Shown: one piece after another, positions 53,319 to 63,909 of the stretch | Numbering within the stretch: the stretch's first letter is position 1 | Layout: each line of letters opens with the position of its first letter | From: Amycolatopsis granulosa | Lineage (GTDB): Bacteria; Actinomycetota; Actinomycetes; Mycobacteriales; Pseudonocardiaceae | Length of the DNA stretch: 64,000 nt | Direction of reading: 5' to 3' | Assembly: GCF_011758745.1 (NCBI RefSeq) | Contig: NZ_JAANOV010000001.1 | Location: forward strand, 4,092,001-4,156,000 | The notes under the pieces: model-generated | Database searches by the model: none | The model's input: only the letters and a program-made list of their open reading frames with translations | What the model was told of the DNA's origin: nothing | Position numbers and translations under genes: made by a program

Positions 53319-54252
53319 GCTCGGCGATCAGGTCGCGATACACGCCGAACGCCGGTTTCGGCGTGTAGTCGTCCGTCATCAACCCGAACCGGTGGAACAG
53401 GCCGGGTTGGGTGCTGTCCGCGTCGCGCAGGGCGAAGTGCGTGTAGCAGGCGGCACCCACGGCCACCGCGGCCCGGACGACCGTGTCCACCACCTCGGCC
53501 TGCCGCGCGGGCGGCCGGTCCGGGCCGGTGGGCCAGCCGTGCTCGGTGAGGTGCAATGCGATCCCGCCGAGGCCCGCCGGCGCCAGGACGTTCTCGCGGT
53601 GGTGGCGCAGCAGACCCGCCACCACCGCGCCCAGCTCGGCCGGGTCGACGGGCCGGAAGACGTCCGGGAAGAAGTCCAGGCCCACGTAGTCCAGGTCGCG
53701 CACGAACTCCGCGCCGCCTGCCGCCACCAGGTCCGCGATGAACGACGCGCCCGGACCGAACAGCGGCGTGGTGTTGAACCCGACGCGCAGGTGATCGTGT
53801 CCCAGCTCCCGGGCGCGTTCCTTGGCTGCCGCCACTCCCGCGACGATCGCCTCGATCACCTTCGGGTAGTAGCCGTCCAGCGTCGGATTGCCCGGTACGT
53901 TCGGCTCTTCGGTGATCTGCAGCGTGCTGGTGATCGCGCCGTACTGCTCGACCAGCCGGCGCACGAACTCCCGGTACCCGGCGACGTCGCCGCTCGGTGA
54001 CTGGTATTGCGCCACCAGGTCCAGCGAGCGGCCGTCACCGGCGTACCGGGACGCCCCGGCGGGTGCGGCCGTCTCCTGTGGACCGTCCGATGTGGAGTCG
54101 TCGAACCCGAGGTAGGCCCGGACGAGGAACGGGCGCGTCCCGTGCAGCTCGGTGAGCGCGCCGAGGATCCGCGCCGGGTCGTCGGGTGGGCCGGCGGCGA
54201 TGTCGCCGGAGTCGGTGCCGGTGACACCACCGGGGTAGATGCCGAATTGCAT
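53308..54252 (-). CDS. Glycosidase-like TIM-barrel protein
   Basis: A 314-residue protein that looks like a clan-A glycoside hydrolase: IYPGGVTG at the first strand, ITEEPNVPG (acid/base Glu candidate, about residue 115) and LHLTEHGWPTGPDRP (nucleophile Glu candidate, about residue 237), with VGLDFFPDVFRP between them. No signal peptide, so it is cytoplasmic. I cannot name the family or substrate; a plant-type or xylosidase-like GH is possible. It starts 7 bp... downstream of the PadR stop on the same strand it follows padR and may share regulation. Confidence 0.55.
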   Translation of the reverse strand: MQFGIYPGGVTGTDSGDIAAGPPDDPARILGALTELHGTRPFLVRAYLGFDDSTSDGPQETAAPAGASRYAGDGRSLDLVAQYQSPSGDVAGYREFVRRLVEQYGAITSTLQITEEPNVPGNPTLDGYYPKVIEAIVAGVAAAKERARELGHDHLRVGFNTTPLFGPGASFIADLVAAGGAEFVRDLDYVGLDFFPDVFRPVDPAELGAVVAGLLRHHRENVLAPAGLGGIALHLTEHGWPTGPDRPPARQAEVVDTVVRAAVAVGAACYTHFALRDADSTQPGLFHRFGLMTDDYTPKPAFGVYRDLIAELTT

Positions 54253-54261
54253 GCCGTCCTC

Positions 54262-54819
54262 TCAGGGCCAGGGCAGGGAGCCGTCGTGGATTTCGGTGAT
54301 CAGGTCCTCGACCCACGTGATCTCGGCGCGGGTCTGGTGGAGCGCGTACTCCGCCTCGATGACGTGCAGCCGCGGCACGCCGTCGCGCAGCACCGCGCGC
54401 AGCCGCTCCTGGTCGGCGTCAGCGCGTTCGCGCAGCCGCCGGGCGCGCTCGGTCAGCGCGGCGATCGCTCCGTCCGGGCCGAGCGCGCCCAGGTACGCGA
54501 TCGCGCCCAGGAACTCCGGGTACTCCCGCTTCGGCTCCCGGATGCGGCTGTCCAGCCGGCGCACCAGTTCGTCCCGGCCGGAGTCGGTGAGCGCGTACAC
54601 CGTGCGTTCCGGCCGGTTGCCGCTGCGCTCGGTGCCTTGCGGAGCGACCCATCGCGCCGCGACGAGGGCCTCCACGACGTCGTAGAGCGTGCCCCGGTTG
54701 ATCGCGCTCGCGCTGCGGGCACGCAGTTCGGTGAACACCTGGTACGGGTGCATCGGCGATTCGAGCAACAGGCCCAGGACCCCGAGGACCAGGGGGTTGT
54801 CCAGTGCGCGTCGTGGCAT
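54262..54819 (-). CDS. PadR-family transcriptional regulator
   Basis: A 185-residue PadR protein: winged helix LGLLLESPMHPYQVFTEL, RGTLYDVVEALVAARWV and RTVYALTDSGRDEL (residues 14-85), then a C-terminal Vir-type helical domain. The ATG follows a TAGATT -10 box (54826-54831 on this strand) by 6 nt, giving a leaderless mRNA, and this box lies inside a perfect inverted repeat, so autorepression is expected. The glycosidase-like gene follows 9 bp downstream and is probably in the same operon. Confidence 0.9.
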   Translation of the reverse strand: MPRRALDNPLVLGVLGLLLESPMHPYQVFTELRARSASAINRGTLYDVVEALVAARWVAPQGTERSGNRPERTVYALTDSGRDELVRRLDSRIREPKREYPEFLGAIAYLGALGPDGAIAALTERARRLRERADADQERLRAVLRDGVPRLHVIEAEYALHQTRAEITWVEDLITEIHDGSLPWP

Positions 54820-54820
54820 A

Positions 54821-54846
54821 GTCGAAATCTACCATCAGATTTCGAC
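54821..54846. promoter_or_regulatory. PadR operator overlapping the -10 box
   Basis: Perfect 10-bp inverted repeat GTCGAAATCT / AGATTTCGAC (54821-54830, 54837-54846) with a 6-nt spacer. It covers the -10 box and start point of padR, so repressor binding would directly block RNA polymerase. Confidence 0.8.
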
Positions 54847-54914
54847 CAGATGCCACCCTGGGCCCCGCCGGAAAGCCGCGTTAAGGTCTGGACCGGCCGG
54901 AGGAGGAGAGAGTC

Positions 54915-56294
54915 ATGAGCAACGAGGCAACTGACGAGGGCTACGCCCGGGGCCTGAAGAACCGCCAGATCAGCATGATGGCGATCGGCGGCGCGATCGG
55001 CACCGGACTGTTCCTGGGCGCCGGTGCCGCGATCGAGACATCCGGGCCGGCCCTGATCGTCTCCTACGCCGTCGCGGGCGCGGTCATCTTCCTGATCATG
55101 CGCGCGCTCGGCGAACTGCTGATGTACCGGCCGGTGTCACGCAGCTTCGTGGACTACGCCGAGGAGTTCGTCGGCCGCTTCGCCGGGTTCGCCACCGGCT
55201 GGGTGTACTGGCTGATGTGGGTGGTCACCGCGATGGCGGAGATCACCGCGGCCGGCATCTACGTGCAGTACTGGTTCCCGGCGGTCCCGCAGTGGGTCAC
55301 CGCCGCGGTCGTGCTCGGTGTGCTGTTCCTGGCCAATCTGATCTCGGTGAAGGTGTTCGGCGAGTTCGAGTTCTGGTTCTCCATGATCAAGGTCGTGACG
55401 ATCGTCGGCGCGATCGTGCTCGGCCTCGCGGTCATCGTGTTCGGCATCGGGCCTGCCGGGGAGCACGCCACGTTCGCGCACCTGGTCAGCGACGGCGGTT
55501 TCCTGCCGCACGGCGCGGGCAGCGCGCTGCTGGCGCTGCAGAGCGTCATGTTCGCCTACCTCGGTGTCGAGCTGATCGGCCTCACCGCGGGCGAGGCGGA
55601 GAACCCGCGCGTCGTGCTGCCGAAGGCGATCAACAGCGTCATGGTCCGGATCGGCGTGTTCTACGTCGGCGCGCTGGTGGTGCTGCTGTCGCTGGTCCCG
55701 TGGACCGAGTTCCACGCCGGCAAGAGCCCGTTCGTGCGCGCCTTCGACGCGGTCGGCATCCACGGTGCCGCCGGGATCATCCAGTTCGTCGTGCTGACCG
55801 CGGCACTGTCGTCGTGCAACTCGGGCATCTACTCGACCGGCCGGATGCTGCGCACCCTCGCGATCCACCGCGCCGCGCCCGCCAAGTTCACCCGCCTGTC
55901 GAAGCGGCAGGTGCCGGCGGCGAGCATCACCGTGTCGGCGATCGTCATGGCGCTCGGCATCCTGATCAACGCGGTGGTGCCGGAGAAGGCGTTCGCCTAC
56001 ATCACCAGCGTCGCCACCGTCGGGGTGCTGTGGACGTGGGGGATCGTCGTGGTCTGCCAGCTGCGGTACCGCCGCCGCAGCGACCGCGGCGAGCTGCCGG
56101 TGTCGCAGTTCCGCATGCCCGGCGCGCCGTGGACCGGTTACCTCGCGCTGGCCTTCCTCGCACTGGTGGTGGTGCTGCTCGGGTTCGGCGAGGACACCCG
56201 GGTGGCCCTGTACGTCACGCCGGTCGTGGCGGTGGTGATCGGGGCCGGCTACCTGCTCAGCCGCCGGTCGCCGGAGGTCAAGGAGCCGGTGTGA
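54915..56294 (+). CDS. Amino-acid permease, APC superfamily (AAT family)
   Basis: A 459-residue transporter with 12 membrane helices. The helix-1 signature MMAIGGAIGTGLFLGAGAAI and the conserved SYAVAGAVIFLIMRALGEL, SFVDYAEEFVGRFAGFATGW and VELIGLTAGEAENP are typical of bacterial amino-acid:H+ symporters such as GabP, CycA or AnsP. The exact amino acid cannot be deduced. GGAGGAGGAGAG precedes the ATG and TAAGGT at about 54881 is a likely -10. It overlaps the convergent sugar-dehydrogenase gene by 17 bp. Confidence 0.92.
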   Translation: MSNEATDEGYARGLKNRQISMMAIGGAIGTGLFLGAGAAIETSGPALIVSYAVAGAVIFLIMRALGELLMYRPVSRSFVDYAEEFVGRFAGFATGWVYWLMWVVTAMAEITAAGIYVQYWFPAVPQWVTAAVVLGVLFLANLISVKVFGEFEFWFSMIKVVTIVGAIVLGLAVIVFGIGPAGEHATFAHLVSDGGFLPHGAGSALLALQSVMFAYLGVELIGLTAGEAENPRVVLPKAINSVMVRIGVFYVGALVVLLSLVPWTEFHAGKSPFVRAFDAVGIHGAAGIIQFVVLTAALSSCNSGIYSTGRMLRTLAIHRAAPAKFTRLSKRQVPAASITVSAIVMALGILINAVVPEKAFAYITSVATVGVLWTWGIVVVCQLRYRRRSDRGELPVSQFRMPGAPWTGYLALAFLALVVVLLGFGEDTRVALYVTPVVAVVIGAGYLLSRRSPEVKEPV

Positions 56295-57465
56295 CCCGCA
56301 GGACCTTGTCGTCGGTGCCGTCGGACGTCGTCACGTACAGGGCACCGTCCGGCCCGCTGCGCACCGCCCGCAGCCGGCCGTAGGTGGCGTCGAACTCCGC
56401 GGGCAGGTACACCTCGGTGACCGCGCCCGCGGGGTTCAGCGTGAACATCAGCATCTTCTGGCCCTTGAGCGCGACGACGGCGAGCCGGCCGTCCAGCGGG
56501 CCCCACTGCGGCCCGGACACGAACGCCGCACCGCAGATCGCCTCGGTGATCGTCCCGGACGTCCACACCGCCCGGACGGCGTCCGGGAACCGCTGCAGGT
56601 CGGTCATCGGCACGTTCTCGTCGTAGGTGTCGACCGTGCCGCCGCGGGACGGGTCCCAGCCGTAGTTGCCGCCCGGCCGGATCAGGTTGATCTCGTCGTC
56701 GAACGCCGGGCCGTGCTCGGCGGTGAAGACCTGCCCGGTCCCCGGCCGCACGGCCACGCCCTGGATGTTGCGGTGGCCGTAGGTGTAGATCCGCTGCTCG
56801 TCCGGGTCCGGCGAGGAGAGGAACGGGTTGCCGGGCAGCGGCCCGCCGGTGTTGAGGTCGATGCGCAGCACCTTGCCGCCGAGGCTGTGCCGGTCCTGCG
56901 ACACGTCCGGCTGGGCGGTGTCGCCGGTCCCGACGAGCAGTGCGCCGTCCGCGGCGATCTGCGGGCGGCAGCCGGAGTGCCGGCCGCTGTCGTTCACCGG
57001 CAGGCCGGTGAGCAGGTCGTGCACCTTCGTGGCGCTGCGCTCGTCCGGCGACAACGACCAGGTGACCAGGCGGATGTCGACGGCCCGCCCGTTCTCCTGG
57101 TGGGTCTGGCAGGTGGTGAACCGGCGGCTGGTGGCGAAGTCCGGGTGCACCACCAAGCCCATCAGGCCGCCCTCGCCGCGCGCCCACACGTCGGAGAAGT
57201 CGGCGGCCACCTGGCTGACCGTGCCGTGGCCGACGAGCGTGAGCCGTCCGGGCCGCTGGGTGACCAGCATCGAGCCGTCGGGCAGGAAGCCGACGTCCCA
57301 CCCGTGCTGAAGTCCGCTCGCCACCACGTCCACCTTCAGCGCCGGACTCCGCCCGGCAACGGTGACGGGTGCGGTGGGCGGGGTGGACGGGCGCGGTTGC
57401 GCGGGCGACGACGTGCAGGCCGTGAAGGCCAGGACGGCGAGCACAACGGCTCCGATGCGGCGCAT
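56278..57465 (-). CDS. PQQ-dependent sugar dehydrogenase-type lipoprotein
   Basis: A 395-residue GSDH-fold six-bladed propeller protein with a lipoprotein signal (VVLAVLAFTAC, Cys at about 17). Motifs: GLQHGWDVGFLPDGSMLVTQ, GGLMGLVVHPDF, QENGRAVDIRLVTW, NDSGRHSGCRPQIAADGALL and YGHRNIQGVAVRPGTGQVF. These match soluble PQQ-dependent glucose/aldose dehydrogenases, including the His of the active site (SGRHSG). It is expected on the outer face of the membrane. The ATG was chosen just before the signal sequence. PQQ synthesis genes are not present here. Confidence 0.88.
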   Translation of the reverse strand: MRRIGAVVLAVLAFTACTSSPAQPRPSTPPTAPVTVAGRSPALKVDVVASGLQHGWDVGFLPDGSMLVTQRPGRLTLVGHGTVSQVAADFSDVWARGEGGLMGLVVHPDFATSRRFTTCQTHQENGRAVDIRLVTWSLSPDERSATKVHDLLTGLPVNDSGRHSGCRPQIAADGALLVGTGDTAQPDVSQDRHSLGGKVLRIDLNTGGPLPGNPFLSSPDPDEQRIYTYGHRNIQGVAVRPGTGQVFTAEHGPAFDDEINLIRPGGNYGWDPSRGGTVDTYDENVPMTDLQRFPDAVRAVWTSGTITEAICGAAFVSGPQWGPLDGRLAVVALKGQKMLMFTLNPAGAVTEVYLPAEFDATYGRLRAVRSGPDGALYVTTSDGTDDKVLRVTPAP

Positions 57466-57522
57466 GCGGTCATTGTGCCCCGGCCGCCGCGCCATCCCGG
57501 CTCTGTCGGTTCTCGATCGGGT

Positions 57523-58170
57523 TCAGCCGCCCGGGCGCACCAGCCCCGTTTCGTAGGCGGTCACCACCGCGTGCACCCGATCGCGCAGGCGCAGCTTGCG
57601 CAGGACGTGCCCGACATGCGTTTTGACCGTCGTCTCACCGATGTAGAGCCGGCCGGCGATCTCGCGGTTGCTCAGGCCGCGCCCGATCAGCGCCAGCACG
57701 TCCCGCTCCCGGTCGGTGAGCACGTCCAGCGGCCGCGCGTCCACCGGGCCGGCCAGGAACCGGTCGAGCAACCGCCGGGTGACCGACGGGGACACCATCG
57801 CGTCGCCGCGCAGCACGCCGCGGATCGCCACCAGCAGCTCGTCCGCGGGGGCGTCCTTGACCACGAACCCGCTGGCCCCCGCCCGCAGACCGGCGTACGC
57901 GTACTCGTCCAGGTCGAACGTCGTGATGATCAGGACGCGTGTCCCAGGCAGCCGGGCGCAGATCCGCCCGGTGGCCGCGACGCCGTCCAGCACCGGCATC
58001 CGCACATCCATCAGCACCAGGTCCGGCCGCAGCTCCACGGCCCGTTCCACGGCGGCCGCGCCGTCGCCCGCCTCCCCGGCCACCGCCAGGTCCGCCTGGC
58101 TGTCCACGATCATCCGCAGCCCGGTGCGCGCCAGCTCCTGGTCGTCGCAGATCAGCACGCGCGCCGTCAC
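57523..58170 (-). CDS. NarL/LuxR-type response regulator
   Basis: A 215-residue regulator: receiver domain with RVLICDDQELARTG and phospho-acceptor Asp in LVLMDVRMPVLDG (about residue 54), Thr/Lys of TTFDLDEYAY and VKDAPADE, then a LuxR HTH with LTDRERDVLALIGRGLSNRE and IGETTVKTHVGHVLRKL. It partners with the histidine kinase encoded immediately upstream, whose stop overlaps its start (4-nt ATGA overlap). Confidence 0.95.
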   Translation of the reverse strand: MTARVLICDDQELARTGLRMIVDSQADLAVAGEAGDGAAAVERAVELRPDLVLMDVRMPVLDGVAATGRICARLPGTRVLIITTFDLDEYAYAGLRAGASGFVVKDAPADELLVAIRGVLRGDAMVSPSVTRRLLDRFLAGPVDARPLDVLTDRERDVLALIGRGLSNREIAGRLYIGETTVKTHVGHVLRKLRLRDRVHAVVTAYETGLVRPGG

Positions 58171-59321
58171 GACACCGCCCGCAGGGTCGCGGCCAGGCGG
58201 TAGCCGCCGTCCGGCGTCGGTCCGGTGTGGAGGGTGCCGCCGAACATCTCGACGCGCTGCGCGACACCGGCCAGCCCGCGCCCGGAGGAGGGGAGCGCCG
58301 GCGGCGTGCCGGTGCCGCCGCTGTTGACCACCTCGATGCGCACCTGGTCGCCGAACTCCACCAGCACCGACGTCTCGGCGTCCGGGGACGCGTGTTTCAG
58401 CACGTTCGTGAGGCCCTCCTGCACGATGCGATAGGTCTGCAGCGCGGCGCTCGCGGGCAGCGCGTCGCCGTCGCCGCGCACTTCCAGCCGCACCGGCTGC
58501 CGTCCCACGCTCGATCGCGCCGCCAGCTCGCGCAGGTCACCGATCCCGGGGTGGGGCTCGGTGCCGTGCAGGACCCCGAGCAGCCGCCGCAGCTCACCGA
58601 GCGCACCACGTCCGGTGCCGCCGATGGCCTCCAGCGCCTGCGCCGCCCGGTCCGGGTCCTGGTGGGCCAGCAGCTTCGCGCCCTCGGCCTGCAGCACCAT
58701 CACGCTCACGCTGTGCGCGACGACGTCGTGCAGCTCGCGCGCGATCCGCGACCGCTCCTCGGCCAGCACGCGCCGTTGCGACTCCGCGGCGACCGCGCGC
58801 CGGGCCCGGACGAACTCACCGAGCGCCCACGCCGTGAGATGTACCGGCAGGGTTCCCAGGATCGCGATGAACGGGCTGACCGAGGTGCCCGCCGACCAGG
58901 TGCACGCCCACCACACGTCGAGGACCACCACGCCGACCGCGGTGGCCGCCGCCGCCCGCCGCTTGCCCAGCACGACCAGTGTGTAGAGCACGACGGCCAT
59001 CGCGATCTCGCCGCGACCACGGTCATAGGTCTGCACCTCGGCCGCGTAGCTCACCGCGACCGCGGCCAGCACGACCGCCGCGACCAGCTCCGGAGCGCGG
59101 CGCCGCCACGGCAGCGGCAGCACGATCCCGGCGAGCACCAGCGCCTGCACCCACATCGGCTGCCAGTCCGGCCGGTCCTGCACGAGGGGCGGGAACAGGA
59201 AGTAGGCGTAGAGCGGGAGGTCGGCCAGCCACGGGTGGCCGCGCAACCACTGGAGCAGCCGGTGCACCCACCCGACGGTAGCGATCGGGCGCCCGCGAGC
59301 GCGTCCTCCCGCGGTGTGCAC
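58167..59321 (-). CDS. Sensor histidine kinase, NarX/DesK type
   Basis: A 384-residue kinase: four or five N-terminal membrane helices (residues 30-165), an H-box RIARELHDVVAHSVSVMVLQ with the phospho-His (about 197), and a HATPase domain with VQEGLTNVLKHA and SSGRGLAGVAQRVEMFGG. This is the HisKA_3 group that partners with NarL-type regulators. The signal is likely sensed in or near the membrane. The GTG at 59321 has GGAGGA upstream. It is divergent from a small methyltransferase gene, 77 bp away, which may be a target. Confidence 0.94.
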   Translation of the reverse strand: MHTAGGRARGRPIATVGWVHRLLQWLRGHPWLADLPLYAYFLFPPLVQDRPDWQPMWVQALVLAGIVLPLPWRRRAPELVAAVVLAAVAVSYAAEVQTYDRGRGEIAMAVVLYTLVVLGKRRAAAATAVGVVVLDVWWACTWSAGTSVSPFIAILGTLPVHLTAWALGEFVRARRAVAAESQRRVLAEERSRIARELHDVVAHSVSVMVLQAEGAKLLAHQDPDRAAQALEAIGGTGRGALGELRRLLGVLHGTEPHPGIGDLRELAARSSVGRQPVRLEVRGDGDALPASAALQTYRIVQEGLTNVLKHASPDAETSVLVEFGDQVRIEVVNSGGTGTPPALPSSGRGLAGVAQRVEMFGGTLHTGPTPDGGYRLAATLRAVS

Positions 59322-59398
59322 TGTGTCCTCCCGGGGGAGGACATGGTGGGGCCACGAGACGGAGGCGTGACGAGATCGGCGTTCCTAGCGTCGGAATC

Positions 59399-59956
59399 AT
59401 GACCATCACCAGGGAATTCCTCCGCAACCCCGGCCGCACCGGCGCGATCGCGGCCAGTTCACGGCGGCTGGCCGCGGCCATGGTCGCGGGCATCGGAGCC
59501 GAGTGCGCGGGCCGCGTCGTCGAGCTCGGGCCGGGCACCGGGGTGTTCACCGAGGCCCTGCTCGCCCGGCTGCGGCCCGGCGCGCGGCTGACCGCGATCG
59601 AGGTGAACCCGCGACTGGCCGGCGGCCTCGCCCGGCGCCACCCGGGCGTCGAGGTGATCACCGGGTCCGCGGAGCACCTCGCCGAGCACGTGCCCGCCGC
59701 GGACGTGGTGGTGTCCGGGTTGCCCTGGGCGCTGTTCCCGCGCGAGCGGCAGGAGCGCATCCTGGACCAGATCGGCGAAGTGCTGGCACCGGGCGGCCGG
59801 TTCGCCACCTTCGCCTACCTGCATGCGGCCTGGCTGCCCGCCGCCCGGCGGTTCGAGGCCGCGCTCGCCCGGCGGTTCGGGTTCGTCGGCCGGAGCCGGG
59901 TGGTGTGGGGCAACCTGCCACCCGCCTTCGTGCACCGCGCGGCCGTGACGCCGTGA
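59399..59956 (+). CDS. SAM-dependent methyltransferase, PmtA/RsmA-like small type
   Basis: A 185-residue methyltransferase: [19 protein letters not shown] at the N-terminus, motif [38 protein letters not shown] and a motif resembling [10 protein letters not shown]. The N-terminal FLxxPxxxGAIxxSSR pattern is that of bacterial phospholipid N-methyltransferases (PmtA), which methylate phosphatidylethanolamine toward phosphatidylcholine; related rRNA methyltransferases are the alternative. The ATG is 7 nt after a TAGCGT -10 box (59386-59391), a leaderless start. Divergent from the two-component system. Confidence 0.8.
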   Translation: MTITREFLRNPGRTGAIAASSRRLAAAMVAGIGAECAGRVVELGPGTGVFTEALLARLRPGARLTAIEVNPRLAGGLARRHPGVEVITGSAEHLAEHVPAADVVVSGLPWALFPRERQERILDQIGEVLAPGGRFATFAYLHAAWLPAARRFEAALARRFGFVGRSRVVWGNLPPAFVHRAAVTP

Positions 59957-60332
59957 TCGGCGCCGAGCGTTGTCGCTGGTCCACGTCCTGGCGGCCGCAT
60001 CTCGCCCGCGGCGTGCGCAGCACCAGCGGCACCCGCCCGACCCGGCCGACTACGCGAGCGGTCTGGCAACTATCCGCGAACAGGGCCGCGATGTCGCCCC
60101 CGCCCTGTTCGCCACCGGGTACCTCATTCGCCCAGCTCAGGCGATTCGACGATGCCGGGGCGCGGCACGTCCTGCTGCGCATCGCGGCCCTCGGCCCGCG
60201 CGTCATTTCCCCGCAGCTCGCGGGACTCGCCGAAATTTTGTCGCCCCTGCGACGTACCCTGGAACCCGAGAACCCCTGAGCCCGCCGACCGGGGCAGGGG
60301 TGTGCCCGTGCGTGCCCGAGGAGTTCCGTTCC
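59957..60332. other. Intergenic region upstream of mfd
   Basis: About 375 bp. A weak plus-strand frame (60091-60279, 62 codons, ending [20 protein letters not shown] and a short tail) is the only candidate gene and has no recognisable domain or ribosome-binding site; I do not annotate it as real. A TACCCT element near 60254 could be a -10 for mfd. Nothing else is evident. Confidence 0.4.
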
Positions 60333-63300
60333 GTGACCGACCCGCAGCTCTCCGGCCTGCTCACCGCCGTCCTGCCCGACCCCGCCCTGCGCGCGGTGAT
60401 CGAGCGCGCCGGTGCACCCCAGCTGGAACTGGAGGGCGCCACCGCCACCCGCCAGCTGGTGGTCGCCGCGCTGGCCGCCGACGCCGGGGCGGGGCGCCCG
60501 GTGCTGGCCGTCACCGCCACCGGCCGTGAGGCCGAGGAGCTGACGGCCGCGCTGGCGAGCCTGATCGGCGAGGACGCGGTGGCCGGCTTCCCGTCCTGGG
60601 AGACGCTGCCGCACGAGCGCCTCTCCCCGAGGGCGGACACCGTCGGCCGCCGGCTGGACGTGCTGCACCGCCTGCGCACCGACCACGCGCCGCGCGTGGT
60701 GGTGGCCACGGTGCGCAGCCTGATCCAGCCGATGGCGCCCGGCCTGGGCAGTCTCGCGCCGGTGGAGCTGACGGTCGGCGAGGAGGAGGAGTTCGAGGGC
60801 CTGCTGGAGCGGCTCGTCGAGCTGGCCTACACCCGCGTGGACATGGTCGAGAAGCGCGGCGAGTTCGCGGTGCGCGGCGGCATCCTGGACATCTTCCCAC
60901 CGACCGCCGATCACCCGTACCGGGTCGAGTTCTGGGGCGACGAGGTCAGCGAGGTACGCGCGTTCGCGGTGTCGGACCAGCGATCGCTGCCCGGCGAACT
61001 GTCCTCCGTGTACGCGCCGCCGTGCCGGGAGCTGCTGCTCACCCCGGAGGTGAAGGCCCGCGCCGGTGAGCTCGCCGAGACCTACGCGGCCGACGCACAG
61101 CTGGCCGAGATGCTCACCAAGCTCGCCGGCGGCATCCCGGTCGAGGGCATGGAGGCCCTCATCCCCGTGTTGTGCGAGGGCGAGCTGGAGCTGCTCACCG
61201 ACGCGATGCCCGAGGGCACCCACGTCCTGCTGGCCGACCCGGAGAAGATCCGCGCCCGCGCCGCCGACCTGGTGCGCACGGGACAGGAGTTCCTCGAGGC
61301 GTCCTGGATGTCCGCGGCCGGTGGCGGCCAGGCGCCGATCGACCTGGGCGCCTCGGCCTACCGCAACCTGGAAGAGGTCGCCAAGCACGCCGGCGAGACC
61401 GGCCGGGCGTGGTGGACGCTGTCGCAGCTGACCAGCGAGGACGCCGACGTGCTGCACGTCGGCATCGACGCCTCACCCGGCTACCGCGGCGACCTGGATC
61501 GCGCGGTGCGGGACCTGCACGCCCACCTGGCCGCGGGCGGCACCGCGGTGCTGGTGGTGGCCGGGCACGGCACGGCGACCCGCGCGGTCGAGCAGCTGTC
61601 CACGGCCGGGGTGTCGGCCGCCCACGCCGCGGACGGGCTGCGCGAGCAGCTCCGCCCCGGGATCGTCACGGTCGCCTGCGGTGGCCTCGCCGAAGGGTTC
61701 GTCGCCCCCGAGCTGAGGCTGGTCGTCCTCACCGAGGCCGACCTGACCGGCCGTGGCGCCACCGCCGGGTCGGCGACCCGCGACCTGGGCGCGAAGATGC
61801 CGTCGCGCCGTCGCAACGCCGTCGACCCGCTGGCGCTCAAACCGGGTGACTACGTGGTGCACGACCAGCACGGCATCGGCCGGTTCGTGGAGATGGTGCA
61901 GCGCACCGTCGGTGGTGCCACCCGCGAGTACCTGGTGCTCGAGTACGCGTCGTCCAAGCGCGGTCACCCCGGCGACCGGCTCTACGTGCCGAGCGACCAG
62001 CTCGACGAGGTGTCCCGCTACGTCGGCGGCGAGCTGCCGACGTTGAACAAGCTGGGCGGGTCGGACTGGAAGAACACCAAGGCCAAGGCCCGCAAGGCGG
62101 TCAAGGAGATCGCCGCCGAGCTGGTGCAGCTCTACGCCGCGCGCCAGGCGTCGCCGGGTCACCCGTTCGGACCGGACACGCCGTGGCAGAGGGAGCTGGA
62201 GGACGCGTTCCCGTTCACCGAGACCAACGACCAGCTCGCCGCGATCGACGAGGTCAAGGCGGACATGGAGCGGGGCGTCCCGATGGACCGCGTGATCTGC
62301 GGCGACGTCGGGTACGGCAAGACCGAGATCGCGGTGCGCGCCGCGTTCAAGGCGGTGCAGGACGGCAAGCAGGTGGCGGTGCTGGTGCCCACCACCCTGC
62401 TGGCCCAGCAGCACCTCAACACGTTCAGCCAGCGCATGGCCTCGTTCCCGGTGAAGATCAAGGGCTTGTCCCGGTTCACCGACAAGATCGAGTCAGAAGC
62501 GACCCTGGCGGGCCTGGCCGACGGCACGGTCGACATCGTGATCGGCACGCACCGGCTGTTGCAGACCGGTATCCGCTACAAGGACCTGGGCCTGGTCATC
62601 GTCGACGAGGAGCAGCGGTTCGGTGTCGAGCACAAGGAGCACATCAAGGCGCTGCGCACCCATGTCGACGTGCTGACCATGTCGGCCACGCCGATCCCGC
62701 GGACGCTGGAGATGTCGCTGGCCGGAATCCGGGAGATGTCCACGATCCTGACCCCGCCGGAGGACCGGCACCCGATCCTGACCTACGTGGGCGCCTACGA
62801 CGACAAGCAGGTCGCCGCGGCCATCCGGCGGGAGCTGCTGCGCGACGGCCAGGTGTTCTACGTGCACAACCGGGTGTCCTCGATCGAGAAGGCGGCGCGC
62901 CGCATCCGCGAGCTGGTGCCCGAGGCGCGGGTGGTCACCGCGCACGGCCAGATGAACGAGGAGAAGCTCGAGAAGATCATCCAGGGCTTCTGGGAGCGCG
63001 AGTACGACGTGCTGGTCTGCACCACGATCGTGGAGACCGGTCTGGACATCTCCAACGCCAACACGTTGATCGTCGAGCGTGGTGACCTGCTCGGCCTGGC
63101 GCAACTGCACCAGTTGCGCGGCCGGGTCGGGCGCGGGCGGGAGCGTGGCTACGCGTATTTCCTGTACCCGCCGGAGAGCCCGCTCACCGAGACCGCGCAC
63201 GACCGGCTGGCGACCATCGCGCAGAACACCGAGCTGGGCGCGGGCATGGCGGTGGCGATGAAGGACCTGGAGATCCGCGGCGCCGGCAACATCCTCGGCG

Positions 63301-63899
63301 CCGAGCAGTCCGGGCACATCGCCGGTGTCGGGTTCGACCTGTACGTGCGGCTGGTCGGTGAGGCGGTGGACGTGTTCCGCCGCAGCGCCGGGGAGGCGCC
63401 CGCCGAGGAGGAGCTCCGCGAGGTGCGGGTGGACCTGCCGATCGACGCGCACATCCCGCACGACTACGTGCCCGGCGAGCGGCTGCGCCTGGAGGCCTAC
63501 CGCAAGATCGCGGCGGCGGTGGACGACCACGAGCTGCGCGCGGTCGAGGAGGAGCTCATCGACCGCTACGGCCAGCCGCCCGCACCCGTGCAGCGGCTGC
63601 TCGCGGTCGCGCGGTTCCGGCACGTGTGCCGCTCGGTGGGTGTCACCGAGGTTTCCGCGCAGGGCAACAACATCCGCTTCGCGCCCCTGGAGCTGATGGA
63701 CTCGCAGATGGTGCGGCTCAAGCGGCTGTACCCGAAGGCCACCTACAAGGCCGCGATGCGGACGGTGTCGGTGCCGAAGCCGACCGAGGGTCCGGCTGGC
63801 GGCCGGATGGGCGCGCCGCAGCTGCGTGATGATGCGCTGCTGGATTGGTGCACCAAGCTCCTGGTCAACCTGACCAAGAAACCCGCCCCCGTCGGCTAA
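60333..63899 (+). CDS. mfd: Transcription-repair coupling factor
   Basis: A 1188-residue Mfd: UvrB-like N-terminal region ([57 protein letters not shown]), RNA polymerase interacting domain ([37 protein letters not shown]), then the translocase with Walker [40 protein letters not shown] and [16 protein letters not shown]. It displaces RNA polymerase stalled at DNA lesions and recruits UvrA. Chosen start: GTG with GAGGAG at 9 nt; an in-frame GTG at 60312 is an alternative. Equivalent of Rv1020. Confidence 0.97.
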   Translation: MTDPQLSGLLTAVLPDPALRAVIERAGAPQLELEGATATRQLVVAALAADAGAGRPVLAVTATGREAEELTAALASLIGEDAVAGFPSWETLPHERLSPRADTVGRRLDVLHRLRTDHAPRVVVATVRSLIQPMAPGLGSLAPVELTVGEEEEFEGLLERLVELAYTRVDMVEKRGEFAVRGGILDIFPPTADHPYRVEFWGDEVSEVRAFAVSDQRSLPGELSSVYAPPCRELLLTPEVKARAGELAETYAADAQLAEMLTKLAGGIPVEGMEALIPVLCEGELELLTDAMPEGTHVLLADPEKIRARAADLVRTGQEFLEASWMSAAGGGQAPIDLGASAYRNLEEVAKHAGETGRAWWTLSQLTSEDADVLHVGIDASPGYRGDLDRAVRDLHAHLAAGGTAVLVVAGHGTATRAVEQLSTAGVSAAHAADGLREQLRPGIVTVACGGLAEGFVAPELRLVVLTEADLTGRGATAGSATRDLGAKMPSRRRNAVDPLALKPGDYVVHDQHGIGRFVEMVQRTVGGATREYLVLEYASSKRGHPGDRLYVPSDQLDEVSRYVGGELPTLNKLGGSDWKNTKAKARKAVKEIAAELVQLYAARQASPGHPFGPDTPWQRELEDAFPFTETNDQLAAIDEVKADMERGVPMDRVICGDVGYGKTEIAVRAAFKAVQDGKQVAVLVPTTLLAQQHLNTFSQRMASFPVKIKGLSRFTDKIESEATLAGLADGTVDIVIGTHRLLQTGIRYKDLGLVIVDEEQRFGVEHKEHIKALRTHVDVLTMSATPIPRTLEMSLAGIREMSTILTPPEDRHPILTYVGAYDDKQVAAAIRRELLRDGQVFYVHNRVSSIEKAARRIRELVPEARVVTAHGQMNEEKLEKIIQGFWEREYDVLVCTTIVETGLDISNANTLIVERGDLLGLAQLHQLRGRVGRGRERGYAYFLYPPESPLTETAHDRLATIAQNTELGAGMAVAMKDLEIRGAGNILGAEQSGHIAGVGFDLYVRLVGEAVDVFRRSAGEAPAEEELREVRVDLPIDAHIPHDYVPGERLRLEAYRKIAAAVDDHELRAVEEELIDRYGQPPAPVQRLLAVARFRHVCRSVGVTEVSAQGNNIRFAPLELMDSQMVRLKRLYPKATYKAAMRTVSVPKPTEGPAGGRMGAPQLRDDALLDWCTKLLVNLTKKPAPVG

Positions 63900-63909
63900 G
63901 GAGAAACCT

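Noticed and set aside
60091-60279. A 62-codon plus-strand frame before mfd
   Set aside because: No ribosome-binding site, no promoter in place and no recognisable domain; kept only as a note on the intergenic region.
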